From the NCBI RefSeq assembly GCF_009604425.1, contig NZ_WEGI01000014.1, positions 62,001-126,000 on the forward strand: a stretch of 64,000 nucleotides of DNA, written 5' to 3'. Origin of the DNA: Nocardia aurantia (GTDB taxonomy: Bacteria > Actinomycetota > Actinomycetes > Mycobacteriales > Mycobacteriaceae). Under the pieces are notes generated by a model. It made no database searches and was not told where the DNA came from. It worked only from the letters and a program-made list of their open reading frames with translations. Position 1 is the first letter of the stretch. Each line of letters starts with the position of its first letter. The translations under genes and the position numbers were made by a program. This document shows positions 1 through 8,751 of the stretch, one piece after another.

Positions 1-647
1 GCGCGTTGAATCCGAACGCGTTTCGCCGCAAGCCGATTCCGGAGCAGGACATCCTCGACTCGGCCGTGCTCAACTACCCGCTGACGCACTACATGTTCTG
101 CGCGCCGGACGAGGGTGCGGCCGCGGTGATCATGTGCCGCGCCGACATCGCGCACCGCTACACCGACCGTCCCGTATACGTCCGTGCCGTGGCGGTCCGC
201 ACCCGGACCTACGGCGCCTACGAGGTGAACACGACCTACGCGCCGGTCGAGGAGGATGTGTCCCCCTCGGTCTACGCGTCGCGCGCGGCCTTCGAAGCCG
301 CGGGCGTGTCGCCGGCGGACATCGGCGTGGTGCAGTTGCAGGACACCGACGCCGGCGCCGAGGTCATCCACATGGCCGAGGCCGGGTTCTGCGCGCACGG
401 CGATCAGGAACGGCTGATCGCCGACGGTGTCACCGAGATCACCGGCGCGCTGCCGGTGAACACCGACGGCGGGCTGATCGCCAACGGCGAGCCCATCGGC
501 GCCTCGGGCCTGCGGCAGTTGCACGAGTTGGTCCTGCAATTGCGCGGGACCGCGGGGGAGCGGCAGGTCGCCGGGAAACCCACGGCCGGATTCGCGTTGC
601 TGTACGGCGCTCCCGGCACCGCGGGCGCGACCGTCGTCACCACCTGA
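1..647 (+). CDS. Thiolase-like (lipid-transfer type) protein, C-terminal part
   Basis: This is the 3' portion of a gene whose start lies before the window; the reading frame is open from the first bases to a TGA at 645-647. The roughly 213 visible residues match the C-terminal half of thiolases of the SCP-x/lipid-transfer type, which act on acyl-CoA in beta-oxidation or as retro-aldolases on side-chain intermediates. The motif at the usual catalytic-histidine position reads ANGEPIGASG, so Glu replaces the His of GHPxGATG. The final motif YGAPGTAGATV lacks the second catalytic Cys. Both changes are, from memory, common in one actinobacterial subfamily. It lies just upstream of the aldehyde dehydrogenase and probably belongs to the same pathway. 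The family is clear; the reaction is not. Confidence 0.8.
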   Translation, partial: ALNPNAFRRKPIPEQDILDSAVLNYPLTHYMFCAPDEGAAAVIMCRADIAHRYTDRPVYVRAVAVRTRTYGAYEVNTTYAPVEEDVSPSVYASRAAFEAAGVSPADIGVVQLQDTDAGAEVIHMAEAGFCAHGDQERLIADGVTEITGALPVNTDGGLIANGEPIGASGLRQLHELVLQLRGTAGERQVAGKPTAGFALLYGAPGTAGATVVTT

Positions 648-735
648 CGGGTGCGCGGGAGGCGCCGCGGGCCTGCCCTGGTACGGCCGGAAGCCGTAAC
701 TCCGATGTGCCTGCGCGACGGTTGGTATCGCTGTT

Positions 736-752
736 ACAGTTGCCCTTACTGG
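736..752. promoter_or_regulatory. Operator site A (ACAGTA-N5-TACTGT type), upstream of aldehyde dehydrogenase
   Basis: The sequence reads ACAGTT, five bases, TACTGG. This is the same 6-5-6 inverted repeat seen perfectly at 12735-12751, with two mismatches. It lies 24-40 bp before the ATG at 776, where a repressor would block transcription or initiation. It is the weakest of the family, and the assignment rests on shared spacing and on the neighbouring sites. Confidence 0.5.
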
Positions 753-775
753 ACGATCTCCCGGAGATGTCAGCC

Positions 776-2314
776 ATGAACACCGGAACAACCGAAGCCG
801 CCGCCGCGGTCACCGCGGCCGCCGAAATGCCCGGCGCCGGAACAGATCCGGGTGAACTGACCGCGATCCTCGAACGTCAGCGCCGCGCCTTCCTGCAGGA
901 CGGGCCGCCCTCGGCCGCCCTGCGCCGCGACCGGATCGACCGGCTGCTCGCCATGGTGCTGGACCATACCGACGAATTCGTCGAGGCGATGTCGCGCGAT
1001 TTCGGTACCCGCTCGCGCACCGGCACCCTGTTCGCCGAGATCTCGGGCATGCTCAGCGCATTCGAGCACACCCGCTCGCACCTCGGGCGGTGGATGCGCC
1101 CGGCGAAGCCCGGCCCGCTGGCCCGGCTGGCCGGTATCAGCACCGAGGTGCACCCGTCGCCGCTCGGTGTCGTCGGCATCATCGGCCCGTGGAACTTCCC
1201 GCTGCAACTGGTCGTCGTCCCGGCCGCCTCCGCCTTCGCGGCGGGCAACCGGGTCATGCTCAAGATGTCTGAGATCACCACGCGCACAGCGGAACTCACG
1301 CGTTCGCTCGCCGCGACCTACTTCGACCCGGCCGAGCTCGTGGTCGTGACCGGCGGACCGGAGATCGGCGCCGCGTTCGCCCGGCTTCCCCTCGACCACC
1401 TGTTCTTCACCGGATCGACCGGTGTCGGGCGGCTGGTGCAACAGGCCGCCGCGGAGAACCTGGTGCCGGTGACCCTGGAACTGGGTGGCAAGAACCCCGT
1501 GGTGGTCGCGCGCGACGCCGACCTCGACCGCGCGGCGGCGCGAATCGCGAAGGCGCGGATGGTCAACGGCGGACAGGTCTGCGTCTGTCCCGACTATGTC
1601 TTCGTGCCGGAGGAGCGGATCGACGGATTCGTCGACGCGTTGCGGTCGCGACTGCGCGAGATGTTCCCCGCGATCGTGGCCGATCCCGACTACACCGCGT
1701 CGGTGGACACCGCCAACTACGAGCGCGTACTCGCCCTCGTCGAGGACGCCCGCGCACGCGGCGCGGTGGTGGAGACGGTGAGCCCCGAGGGCGAAACGCT
1801 GCCGGACCCGGTAGCGCGCAAGATCGCGCCGACGCTGATCCGCGAGGTCACCGACGACATGCGGATCGCGGGCGAGGAGGTCTTCGGCCCGGTCCTGCTG
1901 ATCCGGCCCTACTCGGATCTCGACGCGGTCATCGCGCACATCAACGCGAATCCCGCTCCGCTGGTTGCCTATTGGTTCGGCCCGGACCGGGCGGATTTCC
2001 GCCGGTTCGCCGCGCGCACCCGCAGCGGCGGCGTCGCGCGCAACGAATTCGCCATCCACATGTTCTCCCAGGACGCGCCCTTCGGCGGCGTCGGTGCCAG
2101 CGGGATGGGCGCTTATCACGGCAAGACCGGCTTCGACACGTTCAGCCACATGCGGACCATCGCGGGCACCGATCTGCCGTTCGCGATCACCAGCATCGCC
2201 GCGCCCCCGTTCGGACCGCGGATCTCGAAGCTCGTCGACCGGTCCCTGCGATCGGCGCACCGGCGCAACCGCCGGCGGGTCCGTGGCGCACTGCCCGGTA
2301 CGACGTCCTCCTGA
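776..2314 (+). CDS. NAD(P)-dependent aldehyde dehydrogenase (coniferyl-aldehyde dehydrogenase-like)
   Basis: The 512-residue protein is a complete aldehyde dehydrogenase that oxidises an aldehyde to the acid in the cytoplasm. The Rossmann-site motif GPWNFPL is near residue 138 and FTGSTGVG near 211. The general base Glu is about residue 235 in LELGGKN, and the catalytic Cys about 269 in GGQVCVCPD. The overall pattern resembles coniferyl aldehyde dehydrogenases. I chose ATG 776 because GGAG at 763-766 is well spaced for it; an in-frame ATG at 767 would sit directly on that GGAG. The acyl-CoA synthetase follows 40 bp downstream on the same strand, so the acid produced could be activated to its CoA ester. 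Site A lies in the promoter region. Confidence 0.9.
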   Translation: MNTGTTEAAAAVTAAAEMPGAGTDPGELTAILERQRRAFLQDGPPSAALRRDRIDRLLAMVLDHTDEFVEAMSRDFGTRSRTGTLFAEISGMLSAFEHTRSHLGRWMRPAKPGPLARLAGISTEVHPSPLGVVGIIGPWNFPLQLVVVPAASAFAAGNRVMLKMSEITTRTAELTRSLAATYFDPAELVVVTGGPEIGAAFARLPLDHLFFTGSTGVGRLVQQAAAENLVPVTLELGGKNPVVVARDADLDRAAARIAKARMVNGGQVCVCPDYVFVPEERIDGFVDALRSRLREMFPAIVADPDYTASVDTANYERVLALVEDARARGAVVETVSPEGETLPDPVARKIAPTLIREVTDDMRIAGEEVFGPVLLIRPYSDLDAVIAHINANPAPLVAYWFGPDRADFRRFAARTRSGGVARNEFAIHMFSQDAPFGGVGASGMGAYHGKTGFDTFSHMRTIAGTDLPFAITSIAAPPFGPRISKLVDRSLRSAHRRNRRRVRGALPGTTSS

Positions 2315-2354
2315 GATCCACCGCCTTCGATCAGCCTCTCGACCTCGAGGAGTC

Positions 2355-4031
2355 ATGTTGTCCGCACTCGCGACCGGGCCAGGGGCCGGGCAGTTCACCC
2401 TCGTGGGCGCCGCCGATGCCGCCGCGGCGGTGCTGCCCGATCGGGAGCTGGTCATCCGCGGCGAACGCCGCCACACCTACGCCCAGATCGCCGACCGATC
2501 CAAGCGACTGGCCGCCCACCTGCACGCGCGGGGTCTGGGCTGCCACACCGAACGCGACGCGCTGGCCGGGCACGAGGTCGGTCAGGACCTGCTCGGCATC
2601 TACGCCCACAACGGAAACGAGTACGTCGAATCCCTGGTCGGCGCCTTCCGTGCCCGGGTCGCGCCGTTCAACGTCAACTACCGTTACGTCAAGAACGAGC
2701 TCCGGCATCTGCTGGCCGACGCGGGCGCGACGGCGCTGGTCTATCACGCGAGTTTCGCGCCGCGCGTCGACGAGATCCGCGCCGAACTGCCCGACCTGCG
2801 CGTGCTGATCCAGATCGCCGACGACTCGGGCAACCCCCTGCTCGCCGGCGCCGTCGACTACGAAACAACGCTCGCCGCAACCGAACCCGAGCCGCTGCCG
2901 GTCGAACCCTCCCCGGACGACCTGTACGTGCTCTACACCGGCGGCACCACCGGCATGCCGAAAGGGGTGCTGTGGCGTCAGCACGACATCTACATGGCGG
3001 CCTGCGGCGGCCGTGACGTGAACTCCGGAGCCACCGTGGCCTCCTACGACGAGATCGCCGCGCGGGCCGCCGCGAATCCGGGCGTCAAACTCATGCTGCT
3101 GCCGCCGTTGATCCACGGCGCCGCGCAATGGGCGGTGATGAGCGCCATGACCACCGGCCAGACCGTCGTGTTCTCACCCGTGGCCGATCGCATCGACGCC
3201 GACGCGATCGTGCGGTCCATCGAGCGCGAACGCGCGGTCATCGCGATCGTCGTCGGCGACGCCATGGCCCGCCCGCTGCTCGCCGCGGTGCGATCCGGCA
3301 GCGCCGACGTCTCGTCGCTGGCGGCACTGGCCAACGGTGGCGCGATACTGAGCCCGACTGTGAAACAACAGTGGATCGACACCGTGCCGGGCCTGGTGGT
3401 CCTCGACGGCGTCGGCTCGTCGGAGACCGGCACCCAGCTGTCCCACGTCTCGGCGGCCGGATTCGTCTCCACCGGCACGTTCACCGCGGGACTCGACACC
3501 TGTGTGATCGCGGAGGATCTCGGCTCGATCCTCGAGGCGGGGCACGACGGAATCGGCTGGCTCGCCAAACGGAACTTCACCCCGCTCGGATACAAGGGCG
3601 ACCGAGCGAAGACCGCCGCCACCTTCCCGGTCATCGACGGCGTCCGCTACGTCCTGCCCGGGGACCGCGCCCGCCATCTCGCCGGCGGAACCGTCGAACT
3701 GCTCGGCCGCGACGCGGCCACCATCAATTCCGGCGGGGAGAAGATCTTCGCCGAAGAGGTGGAACTGGCGATCTTCTCGCATCCGGCCGTCGCGGATGTC
3801 CTCGTAGTCGGCCGCCCGAGCGCCCGCTGGGGTCAGGAGGTGGTCGCCGTCGTACAACTGGTGGACGGCGCGAACGCCGATTCCGCCGAATTGATCGCGC
3901 ACGCAGCCGAATCCGTCGCCCGCTACAAACTACCCAAGGCCGTGGTCTTCCGCCCGGAGATCCAGCGCAGCCCGGCCGGCAAGGCCGACTACCGCTGGGC
4001 CCGCGAGCAGGCCCTCACCGCACAGAGTTGA
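2355..4031 (+). CDS. Acyl-CoA synthetase (AMP-binding, ANL superfamily)
   Basis: This 558-residue enzyme should activate a carboxylic acid with ATP and coenzyme A. The P-loop-like motif YTGGTTGMPKG is in the middle of the N-terminal domain. The hinge and C-terminal region include GGEKIFAEEVE, and the terminal catalytic-lysine motif is SPAGKADYRW. The start ATG 2355 is preceded by GAGGAG at 2347-2352; longer in-frame extensions run back over the aldehyde dehydrogenase and were not used. It lies downstream of the aldehyde dehydrogenase and likely shares its transcript. The substrate cannot be read from sequence; the setting suggests an aromatic, terpenoid or steroid-derived acid. Confidence 0.9.
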   Translation: MLSALATGPGAGQFTLVGAADAAAAVLPDRELVIRGERRHTYAQIADRSKRLAAHLHARGLGCHTERDALAGHEVGQDLLGIYAHNGNEYVESLVGAFRARVAPFNVNYRYVKNELRHLLADAGATALVYHASFAPRVDEIRAELPDLRVLIQIADDSGNPLLAGAVDYETTLAATEPEPLPVEPSPDDLYVLYTGGTTGMPKGVLWRQHDIYMAACGGRDVNSGATVASYDEIAARAAANPGVKLMLLPPLIHGAAQWAVMSAMTTGQTVVFSPVADRIDADAIVRSIERERAVIAIVVGDAMARPLLAAVRSGSADVSSLAALANGGAILSPTVKQQWIDTVPGLVVLDGVGSSETGTQLSHVSAAGFVSTGTFTAGLDTCVIAEDLGSILEAGHDGIGWLAKRNFTPLGYKGDRAKTAATFPVIDGVRYVLPGDRARHLAGGTVELLGRDAATINSGGEKIFAEEVELAIFSHPAVADVLVVGRPSARWGQEVVAVVQLVDGANADSAELIAHAAESVARYKLPKAVVFRPEIQRSPAGKADYRWAREQALTAQS

Positions 4032-4084
4032 TCCACGTCAGCGCGCCGAGCACTCGGCACCCCGGACGAGGCCACCGCCGCTGA

Positions 4085-4366
4085 TCAGCGGCCGAATCCG
4101 GTTGGTGCCCTGGTGGAGGGGGAGGGGCCGGACGTCTCGTGCGTGTTCATCCGTCAGCGGCCGAGTTCGGCCCGTGCCTGGCGGAGTGGTAGGGGCCGGC
4201 CGGACGCCTTGCGTGTGTTCGTCCGATCAGCGGCCGAGTTCGGCTGGTGCCCTTGTCGAGTCGCAGCAATCGGACGCCTTGTGCGTGCTCGTCCGATCAG
4301 TCGGCGAGTTCGGCTGGTGCCCCCGTAGAGTCGCAGCGATCGGAGGCCCTGGGCGTGCTCGTCATG
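4085..4366. repeat. Four degenerate ~70-bp tandem repeats in the convergent gap
   Basis: The gap between the convergent synthetase genes holds about four direct copies of a ~70-bp unit. They start near 4085, 4154, 4227 and 4297. Each begins tcagcggccgagttcgg or a close variant and ends near gcgtgttcgtccg. The last copy runs into the stop codon of the minus-strand synthetase at 4362. Short ORFs across it appear to be shadows. No terminator with a T-run was found here. Confidence 0.75.
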
Positions 4367-5978
4367 CTGAGCCCCCTGTCATGCTGCCGGTTGGGGATTC
4401 ATCGGCCGCCCGCCCCTCGCTCACCAATAGCGCGCGCAGTCCGGCGATGTCGACCTTGCCGGTCGCGCCGCGCGGTACCGCTTCGTCGGAGTCGAGCAGC
4501 CGCCATACGGTGGGTATCTTGAACGCGCTGAGCACATCTCGCGCCGCCGCGCGCACTCGTGCGGTCGTCAGCGTCCGGTTGTGCACCACGGCGGCGGCCA
4601 CCTCCGCGCCCCGGCCGCGGTCGACATCGGTGACGAACGCGCCACGCACACCGGCGATCCCGCGCAGCGCGCGCTCGACCTCGCTCGGATAGACCGTGGC
4701 GCCGCTGATCTTGACCATATCGTCGGAACGGCCGTGGTAGAAGAGGAATCCGGCCTTGTCCAGGCTGCCGAGATCGCCGGTACGGTAGTAGCCGTCGGCA
4801 GTCAGCAGATCCTCGCGCGAACGACCGCAGATGCCGCGCAGGATGTGTGGTCCGCGCAGGTGGATCTCCCCGACGGTGCCGGGCGGTACCGGCGTGCCGT
4901 CCGCGGGATCGGCGATCCGCACCTGCATCCCGTCGAAGGGCCGCCCGCAACTGCCGAACGCCGATTCGGGCAGATCGGTATCGGCGCGATATCCGCAGTA
5001 GGGGCCGAAGGATTCGGTCATCCCGAACAGATTCGCGCGCGCACCGGGACGGGCGCGCTGCTCCGGTGGCAGCAGCGCGTCGAGACTGCCCGGCCGCAGC
5101 GCCGACAGATCCACGCGCATCGTTTCGGCCCGATGTGCCAGCGCCACAGCCTGATCCGGCCAGCCACGGAACAGGGTCACCCGTTCGTGTTCCAACAGCC
5201 GCAGTGTCGTCTCCGGCCGTGGTATCTCCTCGGTGACCAGCGTCGCGCCCGCCAGCAGAGCCGAGAGCACGCCACCGCCGAAACCCCCGACCCAGAAGAA
5301 GGGCATCGGCAGATACAGCCGGGTGCCACGGTCGATACACCGGTCACGCAAACCGGATTCGACGGCGCCCAGCGCGCTGCCGTGGGAGTGGATCACCCCC
5401 TTGGGCGCGCCGCGGCTGCCCGAGGTGAACATGATGAGCAGCGGGTCGGCCGCGCTGACCGAGGCGGCCGCGGCGGCGGCCACCTCGGCCACCTCCGGAC
5501 TCGCCGACAGCTCGAAAATCCGCTCCACGGAACATATTCGGCGCAGCGCGGGCAGTTCGACGTGCCGGATTACTGCGTCGGGATCGTCCGGCAACCCGAG
5601 CACGCCATGAAGTCCGTCCCGATAGCGATGACCGCGGAACTCGGGGACGGTGATCAGGTGCTCCACGGCGGCCACCCGCAGTTGCGTCACAAGTTCGGGT
5701 GTCGTCAGCAGAGTGCTCAACGGCACGAGGACCGCACCCAGACGGGTGACCGCGATGGCGATCCGCACCCAGTCGACCCCGTTGGGCATGATCAACCCGA
5801 CCCGGGTGCCCTTTCCGATCCCGGCCGCCAGCAGCGCCGCCGCCAAATCCGCTGTGCCGGTGTCGAGTTCGGTGTAGGTGAGCCTTGCGAGCGGATCAAT
5901 CACCGCAGTAGCCGATCCGTCGCGCAGCGCGCGCAGCCGCACCAGTTCATCCACCGTGCGTGCGAGATATTCGGGCAT
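4362..5978 (-). CDS. Acyl-CoA synthetase (AMP-binding), last gene of the minus-strand operon
   Basis: The 538-residue protein is an ANL-superfamily acyl-CoA ligase. Visible motifs are MFTSGSRGAPKGV (ATP loop), NLFGMTESFG (adenine site), YYRTGDLG, and the C-terminal catalytic lysine in GATGKVDIAG. The ATG at 5978 has an AAAGG-type ribosome site just upstream and starts 27 bp after the 11-residue repeat ORF. It is the most distal gene of a five-ORF run (9551 to 4362). The C-terminus adds a short tail past the A10-like motif. The substrate is unknown. Two further synthetases are in the same locus, so different intermediates or substrate variants are probably activated. Confidence 0.88.
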   Translation of the reverse strand: MPEYLARTVDELVRLRALRDGSATAVIDPLARLTYTELDTGTADLAAALLAAGIGKGTRVGLIMPNGVDWVRIAIAVTRLGAVLVPLSTLLTTPELVTQLRVAAVEHLITVPEFRGHRYRDGLHGVLGLPDDPDAVIRHVELPALRRICSVERIFELSASPEVAEVAAAAAASVSAADPLLIMFTSGSRGAPKGVIHSHGSALGAVESGLRDRCIDRGTRLYLPMPFFWVGGFGGGVLSALLAGATLVTEEIPRPETTLRLLEHERVTLFRGWPDQAVALAHRAETMRVDLSALRPGSLDALLPPEQRARPGARANLFGMTESFGPYCGYRADTDLPESAFGSCGRPFDGMQVRIADPADGTPVPPGTVGEIHLRGPHILRGICGRSREDLLTADGYYRTGDLGSLDKAGFLFYHGRSDDMVKISGATVYPSEVERALRGIAGVRGAFVTDVDRGRGAEVAAAVVHNRTLTTARVRAAARDVLSAFKIPTVWRLLDSDEAVPRGATGKVDIAGLRALLVSEGRAADESPTGSMTGGSA

Positions 5979-6005
5979 CGAACACCTTTCGGAGTCGCTG
6001 CGGAT

Positions 6006-6455
6006 TTACCCCAGCCCTGCGCGAGATCCGGGCCGCGCAGTCACAGTTTCCCGGGCTTGCCCGTCCGGCTCCCCGATGGTCGAGTTGGCCATGCCGTCCG
6101 GCTCCTTGATGGTCGAGTTCGCGATGCCGTCCGGCTCCTTGATGGTCGAGTTCGCGATGCCGTCCGGCTCCCCGATGGTCGAGTTGGCCATGCCGTCCGG
6201 CTCCTTGATGGTCGAGTTCGCGATGCCGTCCGGCTCCTTGATGGTCGAGTTCGCGATGCCGTCCGGCTCCCCGAAGGTCGAGTTGGCAATGCCGTCCGGC
6301 ACCTTGATGGTCGAGTTCGCGATGCCGTCCGGCTCCTTGATGGTCGAGTTCGCGATGCCGTCCGGCTCCCCGAAGGTCGAGTTGGCAATGCCGTCCGGCA
6401 CCCCGAAGGTCGAGTTCGTCGTGCCTGCCGGTACTCCGATGGTCGAGTTCGTCAT
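6006..6455 (-). CDS. 11-residue tandem-repeat protein, translationally coupled
   Basis: This 149-residue ORF consists almost entirely of twelve 11-residue repeats with consensus DGIANSTIKEP, followed by a basic 17-residue tail. Variants swap I/F, K/G, E/V and I/M at fixed columns; the NST triplet is invariant. Its ATG overlaps the TGA of the upstream synthetase by four bases (ATGA at 6452-6455), and the next synthetase begins 27 bp after its TAA. The operon layout therefore treats it as a gene. Against this, a 33-bp unit keeps several frames open on both strands, so openness alone is weak evidence. No signal peptide, membrane segment or recognised domain was seen. The function is unknown. Confidence 0.5.
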   Translation of the reverse strand: MTNSTIGVPAGTTNSTFGVPDGIANSTFGEPDGIANSTIKEPDGIANSTIKVPDGIANSTFGEPDGIANSTIKEPDGIANSTIKEPDGMANSTIGEPDGIANSTIKEPDGIANSTIKEPDGMANSTIGEPDGQARETVTARPGSRAGLG

Positions 6456-6456
6456 G
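6061..6456. repeat. Minisatellite of twelve 33-bp units with 99-bp higher-order pattern
   Basis: Twelve contiguous 33-bp units run without spacers from 6061 to 6456. On the + strand each begins ccgtccggc and holds gtcgagtt in the middle. Two unit types alternate as one A (ccccga, ttggc) and two B (ccttga, ttcgcg), giving a 99-bp super-repeat. This holds for units 1-9; the last three units diverge. The period is a multiple of three, so copy-number change keeps the minus-strand reading frame. Such arrays usually vary in length between strains. Confidence 0.95.
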
Positions 6457-7930
6457 CCCGCCCCGGCACCGTGTCGGCGTCGAAATGCGCTCGGACAGCG
6501 GCGAGGTCGGCCTTACCGGACGGGGTGCGCGGGATAGCCGCGACGATCGCGATCTCGGTCGGTATCTCGTAGCGGGCCAGCCGCGTGCCGAGGTAGTCGG
6601 CCAGTGCGCCCGGTTCGGCCGAATGCCGTTCGCGCAGTTCGACCATCGCCACCGGGGTCTCGCCGAGCCGCGTGTCCGCCCGGCCGACCACGGCCGCGCC
6701 GAGCACGTCCGGATGGCTCTCCAGGGCGGTGCGCACATCGTCGGGCATGATCTTGAACCCGCCGCGGATGATCGCCTGATCGGCCCGGCCGAGGATCCAG
6801 AGGAATCCGTCGGCATCGATGCGCGCGAGGTCGGTGGTGCGGATCCAGTCCGAATTCGGCCCGAGCTGACCGGGTTTCACCTCGAGCAGCCCGGACTCGC
6901 CGGGGCCGAGTTCGACGCCGTCGGCCCCGACCACGCGCAGTGCCGCGCCGCCGGTGGTCCGGCCGACGCTGCCACGTTTGGCCGACCAGTAGCGCTCGTG
7001 GTCGGGCAGCGTCCAGCCCGCCACCCCACCCCCGAATTCCGTTGCGGCATAGGAGGTCAGCACCGGGATGCCGAATTTCGCGCGGAACGCGTCGGCATCG
7101 TCGGCCGACAGTGGGGCCGTCCCCGAGGTGACCACCCGGATACCGGCCAGATCGGCGGCGGTCAGATCCGAATGCAGCACCGTGCGCAACGCGGCCGGCA
7201 CCAGCGACACCGCGCCCGGCCGATGCCGGCGTACGGCATCGGCCCAGCGGTCGAGTTCGAATTTCGGCAGCAATACGAAAGGCCGTGCCTCGGTGACGCA
7301 TTGCAGGACCCGGAAGACCCCGCCGATGTGGACCAGGGGAGCGTTCACGATCGCGACCCCGCGCCGCGGCTCGATCGGCGCCTCCGCCCGCGCGGGGTCA
7401 CCGCCGATCACACTGCGCGCGAGCATGTCATAGGTGATGTCGACCCGTTTGGGCGGACCGGTGGTCCCGCTGGTGAGCATGCGCACCGCGACCGCGGATG
7501 CGACGACCGCGCAATCGGACTGCGGCGCCACGTTGTTCGCGGCCGGCGGAGTCCGCAGTCCGGTGATCGCGAGGTTCGCCGCGCCGTGCGCGACGAGGGT
7601 ATCCAGATCGCCGGGCCCACCGATGACCAACGGCAGTTCCAGCGCGGCGATATCGGCCCGGGTGCGATCGTCACCCCGCGCTGGGTTGATCACGACGACG
7701 GTGCCGCCGGCCAGCAGCACCCCCAGCAGCGCGGCCACATGTTCGGGCCGGTTCCGCACCAGAATGCCGATCCGGCACGGCGATCCGACCCGGTCCCGGA
7801 GACCGTGCGCGGCCCGCGCGAGCGCGCCCCAGCTGTGCCACGACCCATCGAATTCGATGGCGGGCGAATCCGGCGCCAGCGCCAGGACCTGGGCAAGGCG
7901 TCTGCTCAGCGGATGGTCGGCGGCGGTCAT
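6452..7930 (-). CDS. Acyl-CoA synthetase (AMP-binding)
   Basis: The 492-residue protein is a further acyl-CoA ligase. Motifs are MLTSGTTGPPKRV (ATP loop), SYAATEFGGG (adenine site), a TTDLARIDADG segment, and the C-terminal lysine in RTPSGKADLA. I chose ATG 7930 because it overlaps the TGA of the upstream hydratase (7930-7932), and family alignment begins there; the longer frame to 8140 is antisense noise. The protein is shorter at the N-terminus than the other two synthetases. Tight stop-start overlaps on both sides indicate translational coupling within the 9551-4362 operon. The substrate is unknown. Confidence 0.88.
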   Translation of the reverse strand: MTAADHPLSRRLAQVLALAPDSPAIEFDGSWHSWGALARAAHGLRDRVGSPCRIGILVRNRPEHVAALLGVLLAGGTVVVINPARGDDRTRADIAALELPLVIGGPGDLDTLVAHGAANLAITGLRTPPAANNVAPQSDCAVVASAVAVRMLTSGTTGPPKRVDITYDMLARSVIGGDPARAEAPIEPRRGVAIVNAPLVHIGGVFRVLQCVTEARPFVLLPKFELDRWADAVRRHRPGAVSLVPAALRTVLHSDLTAADLAGIRVVTSGTAPLSADDADAFRAKFGIPVLTSYAATEFGGGVAGWTLPDHERYWSAKRGSVGRTTGGAALRVVGADGVELGPGESGLLEVKPGQLGPNSDWIRTTDLARIDADGFLWILGRADQAIIRGGFKIMPDDVRTALESHPDVLGAAVVGRADTRLGETPVAMVELRERHSAEPGALADYLGTRLARYEIPTEIAIVAAIPRTPSGKADLAAVRAHFDADTVPGRA

Positions 7931-8751
7931 CACCGGATCCTCGGTTCGGCCCGCGCGACCGGCCGAACGGCGAGTTCGGCCGTGGCGATCGGATTGCCGA
8001 GCCGCGTATAGATCAGGCCCTGGTCGAGCGCGGCGCGATACGGCTTGTCCAGCGATTCCCAGATCGCCTTGACGGTGCCCTGGGTCGCGGTCGGCGGCTT
8101 GGCCGCGATGCCGGCGGCGATGGCGTGCGCCCGCGGCCACAGCTCGTCGCGATCAACGACCTCGGTGACCAGGCCGATCCGCAGGGCGGTGTCGGCGCTC
8201 ACCCGTTCGTCGTTGCCCATCAACGCAATTCGCAATGTCTCGCCGAGCCCGACGCGGCGCATCAGCCCGATCGGTTCGAGCGCGCAGACGAGTCCGGCCG
8301 AGACGTGGGAGTCGAAGAAGGTCGCCTCTCGTGAGCAGATCACGATGTCGGACTCGTTGACGAAGTAGAACGCGCCCGCGGTGCACAGCCCGTGCACCGC
8401 GCAGACCACCGGCTTCCACATCTTCTGCCATTTCGGGCTCAGCGCCTCGCCCGGATCGTCGTGGTGCCAGATCCCGTCGGGCTGGCCGTACGGCGTCTTG
8501 ACATCCAGGCCCGCGCTGAATGCGCGCGGCCCGGCGGCCCGCAGCACGACGGCGTGCACGGTGTCGTCGAGTTTGATGCGGTGCCAGGCATCGCGCACCT
8601 CCTCGCACATCACGCGGTCGAAGGCGTTGAGCCGCTCCGGCCGGTTCAGGGTGAGGGTGGCGACCCGGTCGGTGGCGTCGGTCTCGACGTGGATGGTCCG
8701 GTAATCGGGGTAGCCCGGCGCCGGATCGCTCATCGGAGCCACGTCGCTCAT
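7930..8751 (-). CDS. Enoyl-CoA hydratase/isomerase (crotonase) family protein
   Basis: The 273-residue crotonase-fold protein should hydrate, isomerise or cleave an acyl-CoA intermediate. It has the N-terminal TLNRPERLNAF motif, the first oxyanion-hole segment SAGLDVKT, and the second in VHGLCTAGAFY. The ATG at 8751 overlaps the TGA of the preceding hydratase (8748-8750) in an ATGA arrangement. A second ATG at 8733 (MSDPAPG) is also possible. The usual dehydratase Glu region is unusual (SHVSAGLVCALEP), so this may not be a simple 2-enoyl hydratase. Confidence 0.87.
   Translation of the reverse strand: MSDVAPMSDPAPGYPDYRTIHVETDATDRVATLTLNRPERLNAFDRVMCEEVRDAWHRIKLDDTVHAVVLRAAGPRAFSAGLDVKTPYGQPDGIWHHDDPGEALSPKWQKMWKPVVCAVHGLCTAGAFYFVNESDIVICSREATFFDSHVSAGLVCALEPIGLMRRVGLGETLRIALMGNDERVSADTALRIGLVTEVVDRDELWPRAHAIAAGIAAKPPTATQGTVKAIWESLDKPYRAALDQGLIYTRLGNPIATAELAVRPVARAEPRIR

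Noticed and set aside
770..2476. Long antisense ORF opposite the aldehyde dehydrogenase
   Set aside because: No family resemblance; GC-rich DNA keeps antisense frames open and the plus-strand gene has all catalytic motifs.
6061..6456. Possible CRISPR array from regularly repeated ~33-bp units
   Set aside because: The units are contiguous with no unique spacers and there are no cas genes; it is a tandem minisatellite.
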